Part shown: piece by piece, positions 6,129-13,613 of the stretch
How the letters are laid out: the number at the start of each line of letters is the position of its first letter
Position numbering within the stretch: position 1 is the first letter of the stretch
NCBI GenBank assembly: GCA_964346535.1
Contig: CAYFUN010000017.1
Location: forward strand, 1 to 27,911
Reading direction: 5' to 3'
Length of the DNA: 27,911 nt
From: Neofamilia sp964346535
GTDB taxonomy: Bacteria > Bacillota > Clostridia > Tissierellales > Peptoniphilaceae
Translations under genes and position numbers: made by a program
Notes under the pieces: generated by a model
Database searches by the model: none
What the model saw: only the letters and a program-made list of their open reading frames with translations
Told to the model about the DNA's origin: nothing

Positions 6129-8362
6129 ATCTTTTTTGGCCTTATTTCTAGGTCTTCTAAAATATAATCTGCTGAATTTGTTTTTCTTTCTTCATAGACT
6201 TTACTATTATTGTTTTTCATTGGCCTATAGGAACTTGTATTTTCTTTACACAAGTATTCTAAGATTACAAGTTTTATTTCTTCATAATCTATGTCTTCGT
6301 CAACAAGGTCTTTAATTGGTCTTAGTTTTTCATAACCAACTTTTTCTATGGCAGCTAGGACTTGGTCTTTTTTGTATGCTGGAAGGTCGGACTTAAGATC
6401 TATCACATAACCAAAGTCTGCTATAGCAATAAGGTGTTTTAAGATAGTCGCCTCTCTAAATCCACTTGTCTCTGCTATTTCTTTATAAGTCAAACCTGAA
6501 TTATAAAGCTCAAGGGTTTGCCTTTGGTTAGAAGTAAGGCTCTTTCTCTTCTGTTTTTCATCAATTTCAAAACTTTTTCCTTCTATATTATAGGAATGGT
6601 TTTTAATATAGGCATTAATTACTTGTAAAAATTCTAGGCCATAGTTTTCTAGCTTTTTATAGCCGACTCCTGGAATTTGTATAAATTCTTCTGCAGTCCT
6701 TGGTAGAAACTTGGCCATTGCTCTTAGGCTGGAGTTGTGGAAGATTGTATATGGGGGAAGATTTTTTTCTGCTGCTAGTTTATTTCTCAGATCTCTCAAC
6801 TCTTCATAAAGGTCCTCATTTACAATTTCTTCTTTATTAAAGTCTCCTTTGTAAGCCGATTGAGTTTTTGATTTCTTCTCATCTGCTCTTATATAAACTT
6901 CTTCCTTGTTCTTTAAAAGTCTTAGAGACTTTTGATTTAGCTTTAAGCACTGGTAGGCATCCATGGAAATATAGTCTAAGGCTAGAAGATAATTTATCAT
7001 ATCTTTAATTCTGCCTAGGTCATAATCTTTCATTAGGCCAAAGGTAGAAAGTTTATCAAAAGATCTGTCAAAAATTTTTTTATCTCTCGATCCTTTTAGA
7101 ACTCTAGCAACCATATCTATACCAAAACCTTCTTCAAGTCTGTAGATACAAGATAAAATCATTTGTCCTTGGACACTTATATCTTCCCTTGCTGGTTTTT
7201 CTAAACAGGCTGAGCAGTTGTTGCAAGGTTTAGCTTTTTCTCCAAAGTAATTTAAGATAAAGGTTCTTAGACAAGATGTTTCGTTAGTATAGGCTACCAT
7301 GGCATTTAATTTTCTAAGGGCGTAAGGATCCTGACCTAGGGCTATTAGCCTTCTAGCTAGGCTTAGGTCTTTTGGATAATAATATAAAATCGCCTGGGCC
7401 TTGTCGCCGTCTCTGCCTGCTCTTCCTGCTTCTTGGTAGTAGGCTTCTAGGGACTTGGGCATATTAGCGTGGATGACCTTTCTAACGTCTGCTTTGTTTA
7501 TTCCCATACCAAAGGCGTTTGTTGCTACTATTATATTAATTCTGTCTTTGACAAAGTCATCTTGGGTCTGAGTTCTCGCATCGGCATCCATACCAGCGTG
7601 ATAGGCTCCTGCTCTATAGCCTTTGTTTTTTAAAAATTCTGCAAGGTCTTCTACATTTTTTCTGGTTGAACAGTAAATTATAATTGAATCTTCTCTATTT
7701 ATGTCTTTTAAAATTTCTTCTTCTAAGTCTGGTTTATACTTTATTTCAAATCTAATGTTGGGCCTGTCAAAGGAATTTATTTTTATAAATGGATCTATCA
7801 GACCTAGTTCATTTATTATGTCCTCTCTTACTGCTTCAGTTGCAGTTGCAGTAAAGGCTCCAATAACTGGCCTTTCCTTTAAGTTTTCTATGAAGTTTCT
7901 AATTTTTCTATAAGAGGGCCTAAAGTCGTGGCCCCATTGGGATATACAATGGGCTTCGTCTATGGCAATAAAAGATATGTACTTGGATTTTATAAGGTCG
8001 ACAAAATATCTTGAGTCTAATCTCTCAGGCGCCAGGTAGAGTAAATTTATTTTTCCTTCCTCTATACCCTTGTAGGTTTTTAAAACTTCATCTTCGTCTA
8101 AGGTTGAATTTAAATAAGAGGCTTTAATTCCCATTTCTCTCGCCTGGTCGACTTGGTCTTTCATTAATGATATTAATGGAGAGATAACAAGACTTAGTCC
8201 ATTAAATTCTATGGCAGGAAGTTGATAGCAAAGGGACTTGCCTCCTCCTGTTGGCAAAATTGCAAGGACGTCTCTTCCCTCTAAGATGTTTTCAATTATT
8301 TGTCTTTGCCCTGGGCGAAAAGACCTGTAACCAAAATATGTTTTTAATGTGTTTTCTAACAT
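6125..8362 (-). CDS. recQ: ATP-dependent DNA helicase RecQ
   Basis: 3'-5' DNA helicase of recombination and fork repair. Order of parts: motif 0 YRSFRPGQRQ (12-21); Walker A TGGGKS (38-43); DEAH box (135-138) with the aromatic-rich loop up to about 149; motif V-VI with YYQEAGRAGRDG (308-319); zinc site Cys364, Cys380, Cys383 and Cys386; an RQC winged-helix region; and an HRDC domain (about 516-588). After HRDC comes a helix-turn-helix-like segment (about 606-660, SGLTYKEIAETSGF) seen in some Firmicute RecQ proteins, then a polar tail. At 745 residues it is longer than the E. coli enzyme (about 610), as this extension explains. The ATG follows AAAGGAGG. No terminator separates it from the str promoter. 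Confidence 0.96.
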   Translation of the reverse strand: MLENTLKTYFGYRSFRPGQRQIIENILEGRDVLAILPTGGGKSLCYQLPAIEFNGLSLVISPLISLMKDQVDQAREMGIKASYLNSTLDEDEVLKTYKGIEEGKINLLYLAPERLDSRYFVDLIKSKYISFIAIDEAHCISQWGHDFRPSYRKIRNFIENLKERPVIGAFTATATEAVREDIINELGLIDPFIKINSFDRPNIRFEIKYKPDLEEEILKDINREDSIIIYCSTRKNVEDLAEFLKNKGYRAGAYHAGMDADARTQTQDDFVKDRINIIVATNAFGMGINKADVRKVIHANMPKSLEAYYQEAGRAGRDGDKAQAILYYYPKDLSLARRLIALGQDPYALRKLNAMVAYTNETSCLRTFILNYFGEKAKPCNNCSACLEKPAREDISVQGQMILSCIYRLEEGFGIDMVARVLKGSRDKKIFDRSFDKLSTFGLMKDYDLGRIKDMINYLLALDYISMDAYQCLKLNQKSLRLLKNKEEVYIRADEKKSKTQSAYKGDFNKEEIVNEDLYEELRDLRNKLAAEKNLPPYTIFHNSSLRAMAKFLPRTAEEFIQIPGVGYKKLENYGLEFLQVINAYIKNHSYNIEGKSFEIDEKQKRKSLTSNQRQTLELYNSGLTYKEIAETSGFREATILKHLIAIADFGYVIDLKSDLPAYKKDQVLAAIEKVGYEKLRPIKDLVDEDIDYEEIKLVILEYLCKENTSSYRPMKNNNSKVYEERKTNSADYILEDLEIRPKKI

Positions 8363-8380
8363 GGCAGCCTCCTTTATAAA

Positions 8381-8389
8381 ATTATAGCA
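8381..8389 (-). promoter_or_regulatory. Extended -10 promoter of recQ
   Basis: Minus-strand TGCTATAAT, a perfect extended -10 element, lies 18 bases before the recQ start and gives a leader of only about 14 bases. No good -35 box is present, as is usual for this promoter class. Confidence 0.6.
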
Positions 8390-8412
8390 TATCTTTAAAT
8401 TTTTTTGCCTGA

Positions 8413-8433
8413 TGCTAAAATTTTATCTTAGCA
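8413..8433. promoter_or_regulatory. Palindrome upstream of the recQ promoter
   Basis: TGCTAA (8413-8418) and TTAGCA (8428-8433) are perfect inverted arms around a 9-base AT-rich centre, some 24 bases upstream of the extended -10. It could be an operator; no T-run supports a terminator. Confidence 0.35.
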
Positions 8434-8506
8434 TTTATATTTTATATTTTCTTAAGTCTTTACAAGTTCTCTTTTGAAAATAAGTAAATTGAGTTTTGTA
8501 AATCAA

Positions 8507-8533
8507 ATAAAAAGGCAAGCTACTTTGCTTGCC
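8507..8533 (-). terminator. Terminator of the liv operon
   Basis: GGCAAGC (8527-8533 read on the minus strand) pairs perfectly with GCTTGCC (8514-8520) over a 6-base loop, followed by a minus-strand run of T. Confidence 0.92.
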
Positions 8534-8567
8534 AATTTTTCTAGGGGTGCCAATATTTTAAATTTTA

Positions 8568-9281
8568 TTAGGCTCCTAAATATGCTTTTTTTACTTTTTC
8601 ATCGTCTTTTAGGTCAGCAGCCTTGCCTTCCATGATTATATTTCCTGTTTCAATTACATAGGCCCTGTCTGCTATTGAAAGTGCCATTTCAGCATTTTGT
8701 TCTACAAGAAGAATTGTCGTTCCTTCTTGGTTCAAAATTTTAATTGTGTCAAATATTTCTTTTACAAATAATGGAGATAGACCCATTGACGGTTCATCTA
8801 AGAGCAATAAGTCTGGCCTTGACATTAAGGCTCTAGAAATTGCAAGCATTTGTTGTTCCCCGCCTGAAAGAGTTCCAGCTCTTTGTTTGTTTCTTTCTTT
8901 CATTCTTGGAAAAAGTTTATACATTTTTTCCATATCTTTTCTCTTATTTGTAAGGGTATCTTTGATTGCATATGAGCCAAGTTTTATATTATCTTCTACT
9001 GATAAATTTGTAAAAATTCTTCTACCTTCTGGAACTTGGGCAATGCCCATTCTATTTATCTTATGGGCTCTTTCTTTGCTTATATTTTTCTTATTATAAG
9101 AGATTGTTCCATTTTTGGCTCTGATTATTCCAGAAATTGTTTGTAAAATCGTAGTTTTTCCTGCACCGTTGGCACCGATTAAGGTTACAATTTCTCCTTC
9201 TTCAACATTAAGTGATACGTTTTTTATCGCATGGATGTTTCCATAAAATACGTTAAGGTCTTTAACTTCAAGCATAGTCAT
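8568..9281 (-). CDS. livF: Branched-chain amino acid ABC transporter ATP-binding protein LivF
   Basis: One of two ATPases powering a Liv-type importer. The 237 residues match the LivF family (about 235). Walker A is IGANGAGKTT (near 36-45), the signature is LSGGEQQMLAISRAL, Walker B is LLLLDEPSMGLSP, and the switch His is replaced by the typical LivF LLVEQNAEMAL form. The first ATG (MTMLEV) follows AAGGAGG by 7 bases; a second in-frame ATG lies 6 bases later. It is last in livKHMGF, 2 bases after livG. Confidence 0.96.
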   Translation of the reverse strand: MTMLEVKDLNVFYGNIHAIKNVSLNVEEGEIVTLIGANGAGKTTILQTISGIIRAKNGTISYNKKNISKERAHKINRMGIAQVPEGRRIFTNLSVEDNIKLGSYAIKDTLTNKRKDMEKMYKLFPRMKERNKQRAGTLSGGEQQMLAISRALMSRPDLLLLDEPSMGLSPLFVKEIFDTIKILNQEGTTILLVEQNAEMALSIADRAYVIETGNIIMEGKAADLKDDEKVKKAYLGA

Positions 9282-9283
9282 AA

Positions 9284-10069
9284 TTAAGCCTCCTTTTTCT
9301 TTCCAAGATAGGCTTCGATTACTTCTGGTTCGTTTATGACTCCTGATGGAAGTCCTTGAGCAATTGTTTTGCCTTGGTTTAAAACTAAAAGCCTTTCACA
9401 AATTCCAAGGACCAAGGACATATCATGCTCAATTAATAAAATTGCTAGGCCGTATTCATCTCTTATAAATCTTATGGTGTCCATTAATTCCTTGGTTTCG
9501 TTAGGATTCATTCCAGCTGCAGGCTCGTCTAAAAGTAAAACTTTCGGTCCCGTTGCCATGGCCCTTGCAATTTCAAGTTTTCTCTGTTGGCCATATGAAA
9601 GATTTCCAGCTTGGCTGTCATAATATTTATCAAGGTCGAAAATTTTTAAAAGCTCAATAGATTTTTCAAATAATTCATTTTCTTCCTGCCAATAATTTTT
9701 CATCCTAAAGGCCCCTTGCAAAAATCCGTATTTTTGTAAAAAATTATGAGGAATCATAACATTTTCAATTACAGTTAATGAATTGAAAAGTCTTATATTT
9801 TGAAAGGTTCTCGCCAAGCCCATTTGTACCAATTCATAAGTTTTTATATTTTTAATCATTTGATTGGCAAAACTGTAAGTTCCGCTTGTAGCCTCGTAAA
9901 CTCCTGTAAGCACGTTAAAGACAGTAGTTTTTCCTGCTCCATTTGGCCCAATTAGTCCGACTAATTCTTTGGGCCTTAGTTCCAGTGAAAAATTATCAAG
10001 GGCCTTTAGACCTCCAAATGAAATTGATAAATCTTTTGCTAGTAGAATAGGTTTTTTTTCTTTGGTCAT
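9284..10069 (-). CDS. livG: Branched-chain amino acid ABC transporter ATP-binding protein LivG
   Basis: Second ATPase of the importer, 261 residues. Walker A is IGPNGAGKTT, the Q-loop segment is LARTFQNIRLF, the signature is LSYGQQRKLEIARAM, Walker B is VLLLDEPAAGMNP, and the switch is LLIEHDMSLV. The AARTFQN-like and AAGMNP motifs separate LivG from LivF. The start overlaps the livM stop as ATGA, with GAGGTGA as ribosome site, so translation is coupled. Confidence 0.96.
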   Translation of the reverse strand: MTKEKKPILLAKDLSISFGGLKALDNFSLELRPKELVGLIGPNGAGKTTVFNVLTGVYEATSGTYSFANQMIKNIKTYELVQMGLARTFQNIRLFNSLTVIENVMIPHNFLQKYGFLQGAFRMKNYWQEENELFEKSIELLKIFDLDKYYDSQAGNLSYGQQRKLEIARAMATGPKVLLLDEPAAGMNPNETKELMDTIRFIRDEYGLAILLIEHDMSLVLGICERLLVLNQGKTIAQGLPSGVINEPEVIEAYLGKKKEA

Positions 10070-11037
10070 GACTTCACCTCTTCTTTACTTTTAAAAATCT
10101 TAGATGTAACTTTACTTAGGCTAAATTCTTTTCTGCCAAGAAGGCCTGTAGGTCTGAATAGCATTATTAATATTAGGGCCAAGGAATAAATTATCATTCT
10201 GTAATCTGCAAATGATCTTAAAAATTCTGGCAAAATCGTAAGTACGATCGCAGAAATTATCGATCCTGTAAAAGAGCCCATGCCGCCAAATACAACCATT
10301 ACCAATATGTTTACAGAATAATTATAGTCAAATTGTTTAGGAACTATTATTCCAATATTGTGAGCATAGATGCCTCCTGCTATACCTGCAAATATTGCAG
10401 AAATTATAAAGGCAAAAGTTTTATAATAAGTGGTATTTATACCTGATGCTTCTGCAGCAATTTCATCTTCTCTTATTGCACGAACAGCCCTACCATGTCT
10501 GGTAGTCATTAGCGAATACATAAATGCAACGGAACAAACCATTAAAAAGTAAATAATAGTAAAATCTTGCATCCATGGAATACTTTTTAGTCCTTGGGCT
10601 CCTCCAGTAAATTTAAAAAATTCTATAAGCACTCTTATGATTTCGCCAAAGGCCAAAGTTATAATCGCAAGATAATCCCCTTTTAATCTAAGGGCAGGAA
10701 TACCAATTAAAAATCCTATTAGCCCTGCCAAGGCTCCAGCTATTAAAAGTCCAACAAGATATCCTGGAAGACCAGGTATTAAACCCGATTTAGTAAAAAT
10801 AGCCGCAGCATAGGCGCCTATAGACATAAAACCTGCATGGCCTAAGTTTATTTGGCCCAAACATCCAACAGTTACATTAAGGCTTGTAGCTAAGATTATA
10901 TTTATGCACAAAAAGTTTAGAATAGAACTTTGATATCTATTAATAAGGCCTAAGTTAAGTGAAATTCTTAAAATTATAAATAATATAAGGACTAAGGCAA
11001 CAATTACAGCATAATTTATTTTTTTTATTCTGCTCAT
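10066..11037 (-). CDS. livM: Branched-chain amino acid ABC transporter permease LivM
   Basis: Membrane permease of the Liv importer, 323 residues, mostly hydrophobic with about nine or ten predicted helices. It carries the LivM-type segments LNVTVGCLGQINLGHAGFMSIGAY near the N-terminal third, LKGDYLAIITLAFGEI, and the cytoplasmic coupling loop RAIREDEIAAEASGINT that contacts the ATPases. The C-terminus RPTGLLGRKE is typical. The start shares a base with the livH stop (TAATG). Confidence 0.95.
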   Translation of the reverse strand: MSRIKKINYAVIVALVLILFIILRISLNLGLINRYQSSILNFLCINIILATSLNVTVGCLGQINLGHAGFMSIGAYAAAIFTKSGLIPGLPGYLVGLLIAGALAGLIGFLIGIPALRLKGDYLAIITLAFGEIIRVLIEFFKFTGGAQGLKSIPWMQDFTIIYFLMVCSVAFMYSLMTTRHGRAVRAIREDEIAAEASGINTTYYKTFAFIISAIFAGIAGGIYAHNIGIIVPKQFDYNYSVNILVMVVFGGMGSFTGSIISAIVLTILPEFLRSFADYRMIIYSLALILIMLFRPTGLLGRKEFSLSKVTSKIFKSKEEVKS

Positions 11038-11924
11038 TATACTTTCTCCTTAATATTCTTACCTAAAAGGCCGTTAGGCATAACTAATAAGACCAAAATT
11101 AAAATCAAAAATACAACAGCATCAGCAAGTTGTGACGAAATATAAGCCTTTGTTAGGGCTTCTGCAACTCCTAAAATAAATCCGCCTAAAACTGCTCCTG
11201 GAATACTTCCAATGCCTCCTAAAACTGCAGCTACAAAAGCTTTTATACCAGGCATGGCTCCCATTAGTGGTCCTACTTGAGGATAGGCTCCTACATAGAG
11301 AACTGAACCAATTCCTGCTAGGGCACTGCCAATTGTAAAAGTAAGAGTAATAACTGAATCTACGTTAATTCCCACTAATTTTGATGCTACATAATCTTCG
11401 CTTGTTGCAGTAATTGCCTTTCCAAATTTAAATTCTCTAATAAATATATTTAATAAAAATGTCAAGCCTAGGGTTAAAAGTATAGTTATAAGAACTATAA
11501 TATTTAGTTTTAGTCCAAAAATATTTAAAGGTTCAGCATTAAAAAGTTTTGGAAATGGTAAACTGCTGGCTCCAATAAATTTCATAGCAGAATTTTGTAA
11601 AAGTAAGCTTACACCTATTGCCGTTATCAAACTTGAAATTCTTGGAGAGTTTCTAAGGGGTGCATAGGCTAATTTTTCAATAACAATACCAAAAATTGCA
11701 CATACCAACATAGCTGGAAATACAACTAGCCATATTGGAAGTCCTGCCTTAGTTACTGCAGGAATTGAAAATAATGCAGTATATGCTCCCACCATTATAA
11801 TATCTCCATGGGCAAAGTTAATTAATTTAGCTGTTCCGTAAACCATTGTATATCCTAAAGAAATAAGTGCATAGATACTTCCCAGCTGCAATCCGTTTAT
11901 TAATTGTAATATAAATTCTCTCAT
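11037..11924 (-). CDS. livH: Branched-chain amino acid ABC transporter permease LivH
   Basis: Second permease, 295 residues, hydrophobic throughout. Family markers are GSIYALISLGYTMVYGTAKLINFAHGD near the N-terminus, the coupling loop GKAITATSEDYVASKLVGIN, and AFVAAVLGGIGSIPGAVLGG, ending in MPNGLLGKN. Its ribosome site (AAGGAAATGAC) follows a stable hairpin in the livK-livH gap. Confidence 0.95.
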   Translation of the reverse strand: MREFILQLINGLQLGSIYALISLGYTMVYGTAKLINFAHGDIIMVGAYTALFSIPAVTKAGLPIWLVVFPAMLVCAIFGIVIEKLAYAPLRNSPRISSLITAIGVSLLLQNSAMKFIGASSLPFPKLFNAEPLNIFGLKLNIIVLITILLTLGLTFLLNIFIREFKFGKAITATSEDYVASKLVGINVDSVITLTFTIGSALAGIGSVLYVGAYPQVGPLMGAMPGIKAFVAAVLGGIGSIPGAVLGGFILGVAEALTKAYISSQLADAVVFLILILVLLVMPNGLLGKNIKEKV

Positions 11925-11946
11925 GTCATTTCCTTATTATTAATAA

Positions 11947-11968
11947 GGTCACCTTTTAAAAGATGACC
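11947..11968 (-). promoter_or_regulatory. Intercistronic hairpin between livK and livH
   Basis: A 9-bp stem (GGTCATCTT with AAGGTGACC, one G-U pair) with a 4-base loop lies directly after the livK stop, without a following T-run. Such stems often protect the upstream binding-protein mRNA or lower read-through, which would give more LivK than permease; this role is inferred. Confidence 0.5.
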
Positions 11969-11975
11969 CTTGTTT

Positions 11976-13169
11976 TTATTCTTGTGGTGTAACAACTGAA
12001 TCCAATTTGTACTCACCGTTAATAACTTTTATCATACTTACAGCTTTAATTGGGTTGTTATTCTCATCAAATTTTATTTCTCCAGTTACACCTTCATAGT
12101 GGATTGCCTTCATTGCATCGATTGCCCCTTGAGGATCATCAAGTCCACCTTCTTCAAAGGCTTGTTTAACCATATATACTGCGTCATATCCTAAGGCAGA
12201 AAAAGCTGAAGGATTTTCCTTGTAGGCATTTTTATAATTTTCTACAAAAGTTTGAATTTTTTCATTTGGGTCGTCTGAACTATAGTGGTTGGCAAAAATA
12301 GAATCTTCTACTGCATTTAATGATTCCTTAATCAACTTTTCGTCGGCCAAACCTGTTGTAAGTTGTTCTGTAATCCCATCCCATCCGTCAGGGCCTATAA
12401 ACTTTGCGTCAATTCCTACTTCTCTCGCTTGAGGAGCAATTAGGGCTATAATTTGATAGTAATCAGGTATCATAACTACATCAGGATCTGCAGATGCAAT
12501 TGTTGTAAGTTGGACTCTGAAATCTTTATCAGAATTTCCGTATGACTCATCTCCTACAACTTGGATACCTTGAACTGCAGCTTCTGCTAAGAAAGCATCC
12601 TTTACTCCTTGAGAATAATCGCTGGAATTATTTGACAAAACTGCAACTTTTTTTGCTCCTAAAGTTTCTTTAGCATATTGAGCCAAAATTTTTCCTTGGA
12701 AGGGATCTGTGTAACAAACTCTAAATACAGAAGGTTTTCCTTCAGTAATATCAAGTTGGGTTCCAGTAGGAGTAATCATCAGCATATTGTCCCTGTTTGC
12801 AAGTTCAGAAACGGCAACTGATGGTCCGCTCGTAATATCTCCAATAATTGCATTAGCTCCACCTTCAACTAATTTATTATAAACATTAACTGCTTCTTGG
12901 GTGTCGCCCTTTTCATCTTCTATCAGTAATTTAATTTGCTTGCCTGCAATACCACCATTTGCATTTATTTCATCAACTGCAAGTTTTACTCCGTTTAAAG
13001 CAGAGATTCCGTAAATGGCAACATCTCCAGTTAAGGGCCCCATGGCTCCGATTACTATTTCATCGGAATTGGCATTTTTATTGCCTGCATTGTTTGTTCC
13101 CCCGCTACATGCACTCAAAAGCATTACAGCAGCCATTGCAAGTAGCAATAATCTTTTTTTATTTTTCAT
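11976..13169 (-). CDS. livK: Branched-chain amino acid ABC transporter substrate-binding lipoprotein LivK
   Basis: Extracellular binding component of the importer, anchored as a lipoprotein. Residues 1-20 are a signal peptide (KNKKRLLLL... hydrophobic core) and the lipobox is LSAC with Cys21, followed by a Ser/Gly/Asn linker. The mature part is a type I periplasmic-binding fold: IVIGAMGPLTGDVAIYG, GGIAGKQIKLLIEDEKGD, VNAIIGDITSG-like and YDAVYMVKQAFEEGG. Length 397 is normal. Ligand is inferred from the operon; leucine, isoleucine and valine are likely, but some family members bind other amino acids or amides. It is first in the operon with its own extended -10 promoter. Confidence 0.95.
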   Translation of the reverse strand: MKNKKRLLLLAMAAVMLLSACSGGTNNAGNKNANSDEIVIGAMGPLTGDVAIYGISALNGVKLAVDEINANGGIAGKQIKLLIEDEKGDTQEAVNVYNKLVEGGANAIIGDITSGPSVAVSELANRDNMLMITPTGTQLDITEGKPSVFRVCYTDPFQGKILAQYAKETLGAKKVAVLSNNSSDYSQGVKDAFLAEAAVQGIQVVGDESYGNSDKDFRVQLTTIASADPDVVMIPDYYQIIALIAPQAREVGIDAKFIGPDGWDGITEQLTTGLADEKLIKESLNAVEDSIFANHYSSDDPNEKIQTFVENYKNAYKENPSAFSALGYDAVYMVKQAFEEGGLDDPQGAIDAMKAIHYEGVTGEIKFDENNNPIKAVSMIKVINGEYKLDSVVTPQE

Positions 13170-13200
13170 ATAATCATTCCTCTCTATGGATAATTACCTT

Positions 13201-13209
13201 ATTTTACCA
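13201..13209 (-). promoter_or_regulatory. Promoter of the liv operon
   Basis: Minus-strand TGGTAAAAT, an extended -10 element, lies about 32 bases before the livK ATG. A weak TACACT lies 17 bases upstream. The leader would be about 25 bases and holds AGAGAGGA as ribosome site, so there is no room for a riboswitch or T-box downstream of it. Confidence 0.55.
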
Positions 13210-13510
13210 CATTATTTTAAAAAAGTGTAGATAAATTTTTAGTATTACTTAAAAAAAGCCTTTTTTTCTTGTATTTGCAAATATGATTTCGAAAGCTAAT
13301 GCTGGATTTATAATTTCAAGTCTAGTTCAAGTTACTTTGGATATTATACTTCACAAGGAATTTTTCCAATATCTAAATAATGTTTTATGATATCTCCTTC
13401 TTATCTTGCAAAATCTTTATAGTAATTTATTGTCTCTCCTGAATTTTTTATTTTTATTTGCAAATTTTATTTAAGAAGAAAACTAGAATTGATTTTATTG
13501 CACTAAAAAC
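13210..13510 (-). other. Gene-poor spacer with a possible decayed coding remnant
   Basis: No intact gene is visible between livK and the PFOR terminators. On the minus strand (about 13450-13310) one frame reads protein-like with three interrupting stops: ETINYYKDFAR, stop, EGDIIKHYLDIGKIPCEV, stop, YPK, stop, LELDLKL; an adjacent frame then gives LEIINPALAFEIIFANTRKK. This pattern suggests an old, broken gene, but I cannot name a family. A plus-strand frame of 34 codons beginning near 13284 has no ribosome site. Confidence 0.25.
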
Positions 13511-13550
13511 TAAAAAATAGTGTCAATGGATATATCCATCAACACTATTT
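13511..13550 (-). terminator. Second, long palindromic terminator after the PFOR gene
   Basis: The palindrome 13515-13550 has outer arms of 9 bp (AAATAGTGT with ACACTATTT), a 2x2 internal loop and a perfect 14-base core ATGGATATATCCAT. On the minus strand it runs into TTTTTTAGTTTTT. It lies 14 bases after the first PFOR terminator and may act as a backup. Confidence 0.6.
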
Positions 13551-13563
13551 AGTATAGAACCAT

Positions 13564-13601
13564 AAAAAAAGACTTGAGAACAAGTTAATGTCCTCAAGCC
13601 T
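13564..13601 (-). terminator. Terminator of the PFOR gene
   Basis: A 9-bp stem (13593-13601 with 13570-13578, one G-U pair), a 14-base loop and seven T on the minus strand, 13 bases after the stop codon. Confidence 0.88.
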
Positions 13602-13613
13602 TTGTTTTACTTA

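Noticed and set aside
13251..13268. A7-GCC-T7 hairpin as a terminator
   Set aside because: The stem is only A-T pairs with a 3-base loop, and no gene ends before it. It is probably just a low-complexity tract.
13281..13300. CcpA (cre) site around TTTCGAAA upstream of livK
   Set aside because: The symmetric core is there, but the flanks do not fit the cre consensus, and it lies about 80 bases upstream of the promoter.
13170..13510. T-box or riboswitch before the amino acid importer
   Set aside because: The likely livK promoter leaves only about 25 leader bases, and no T-box sequence or antiterminator pair is visible further upstream.
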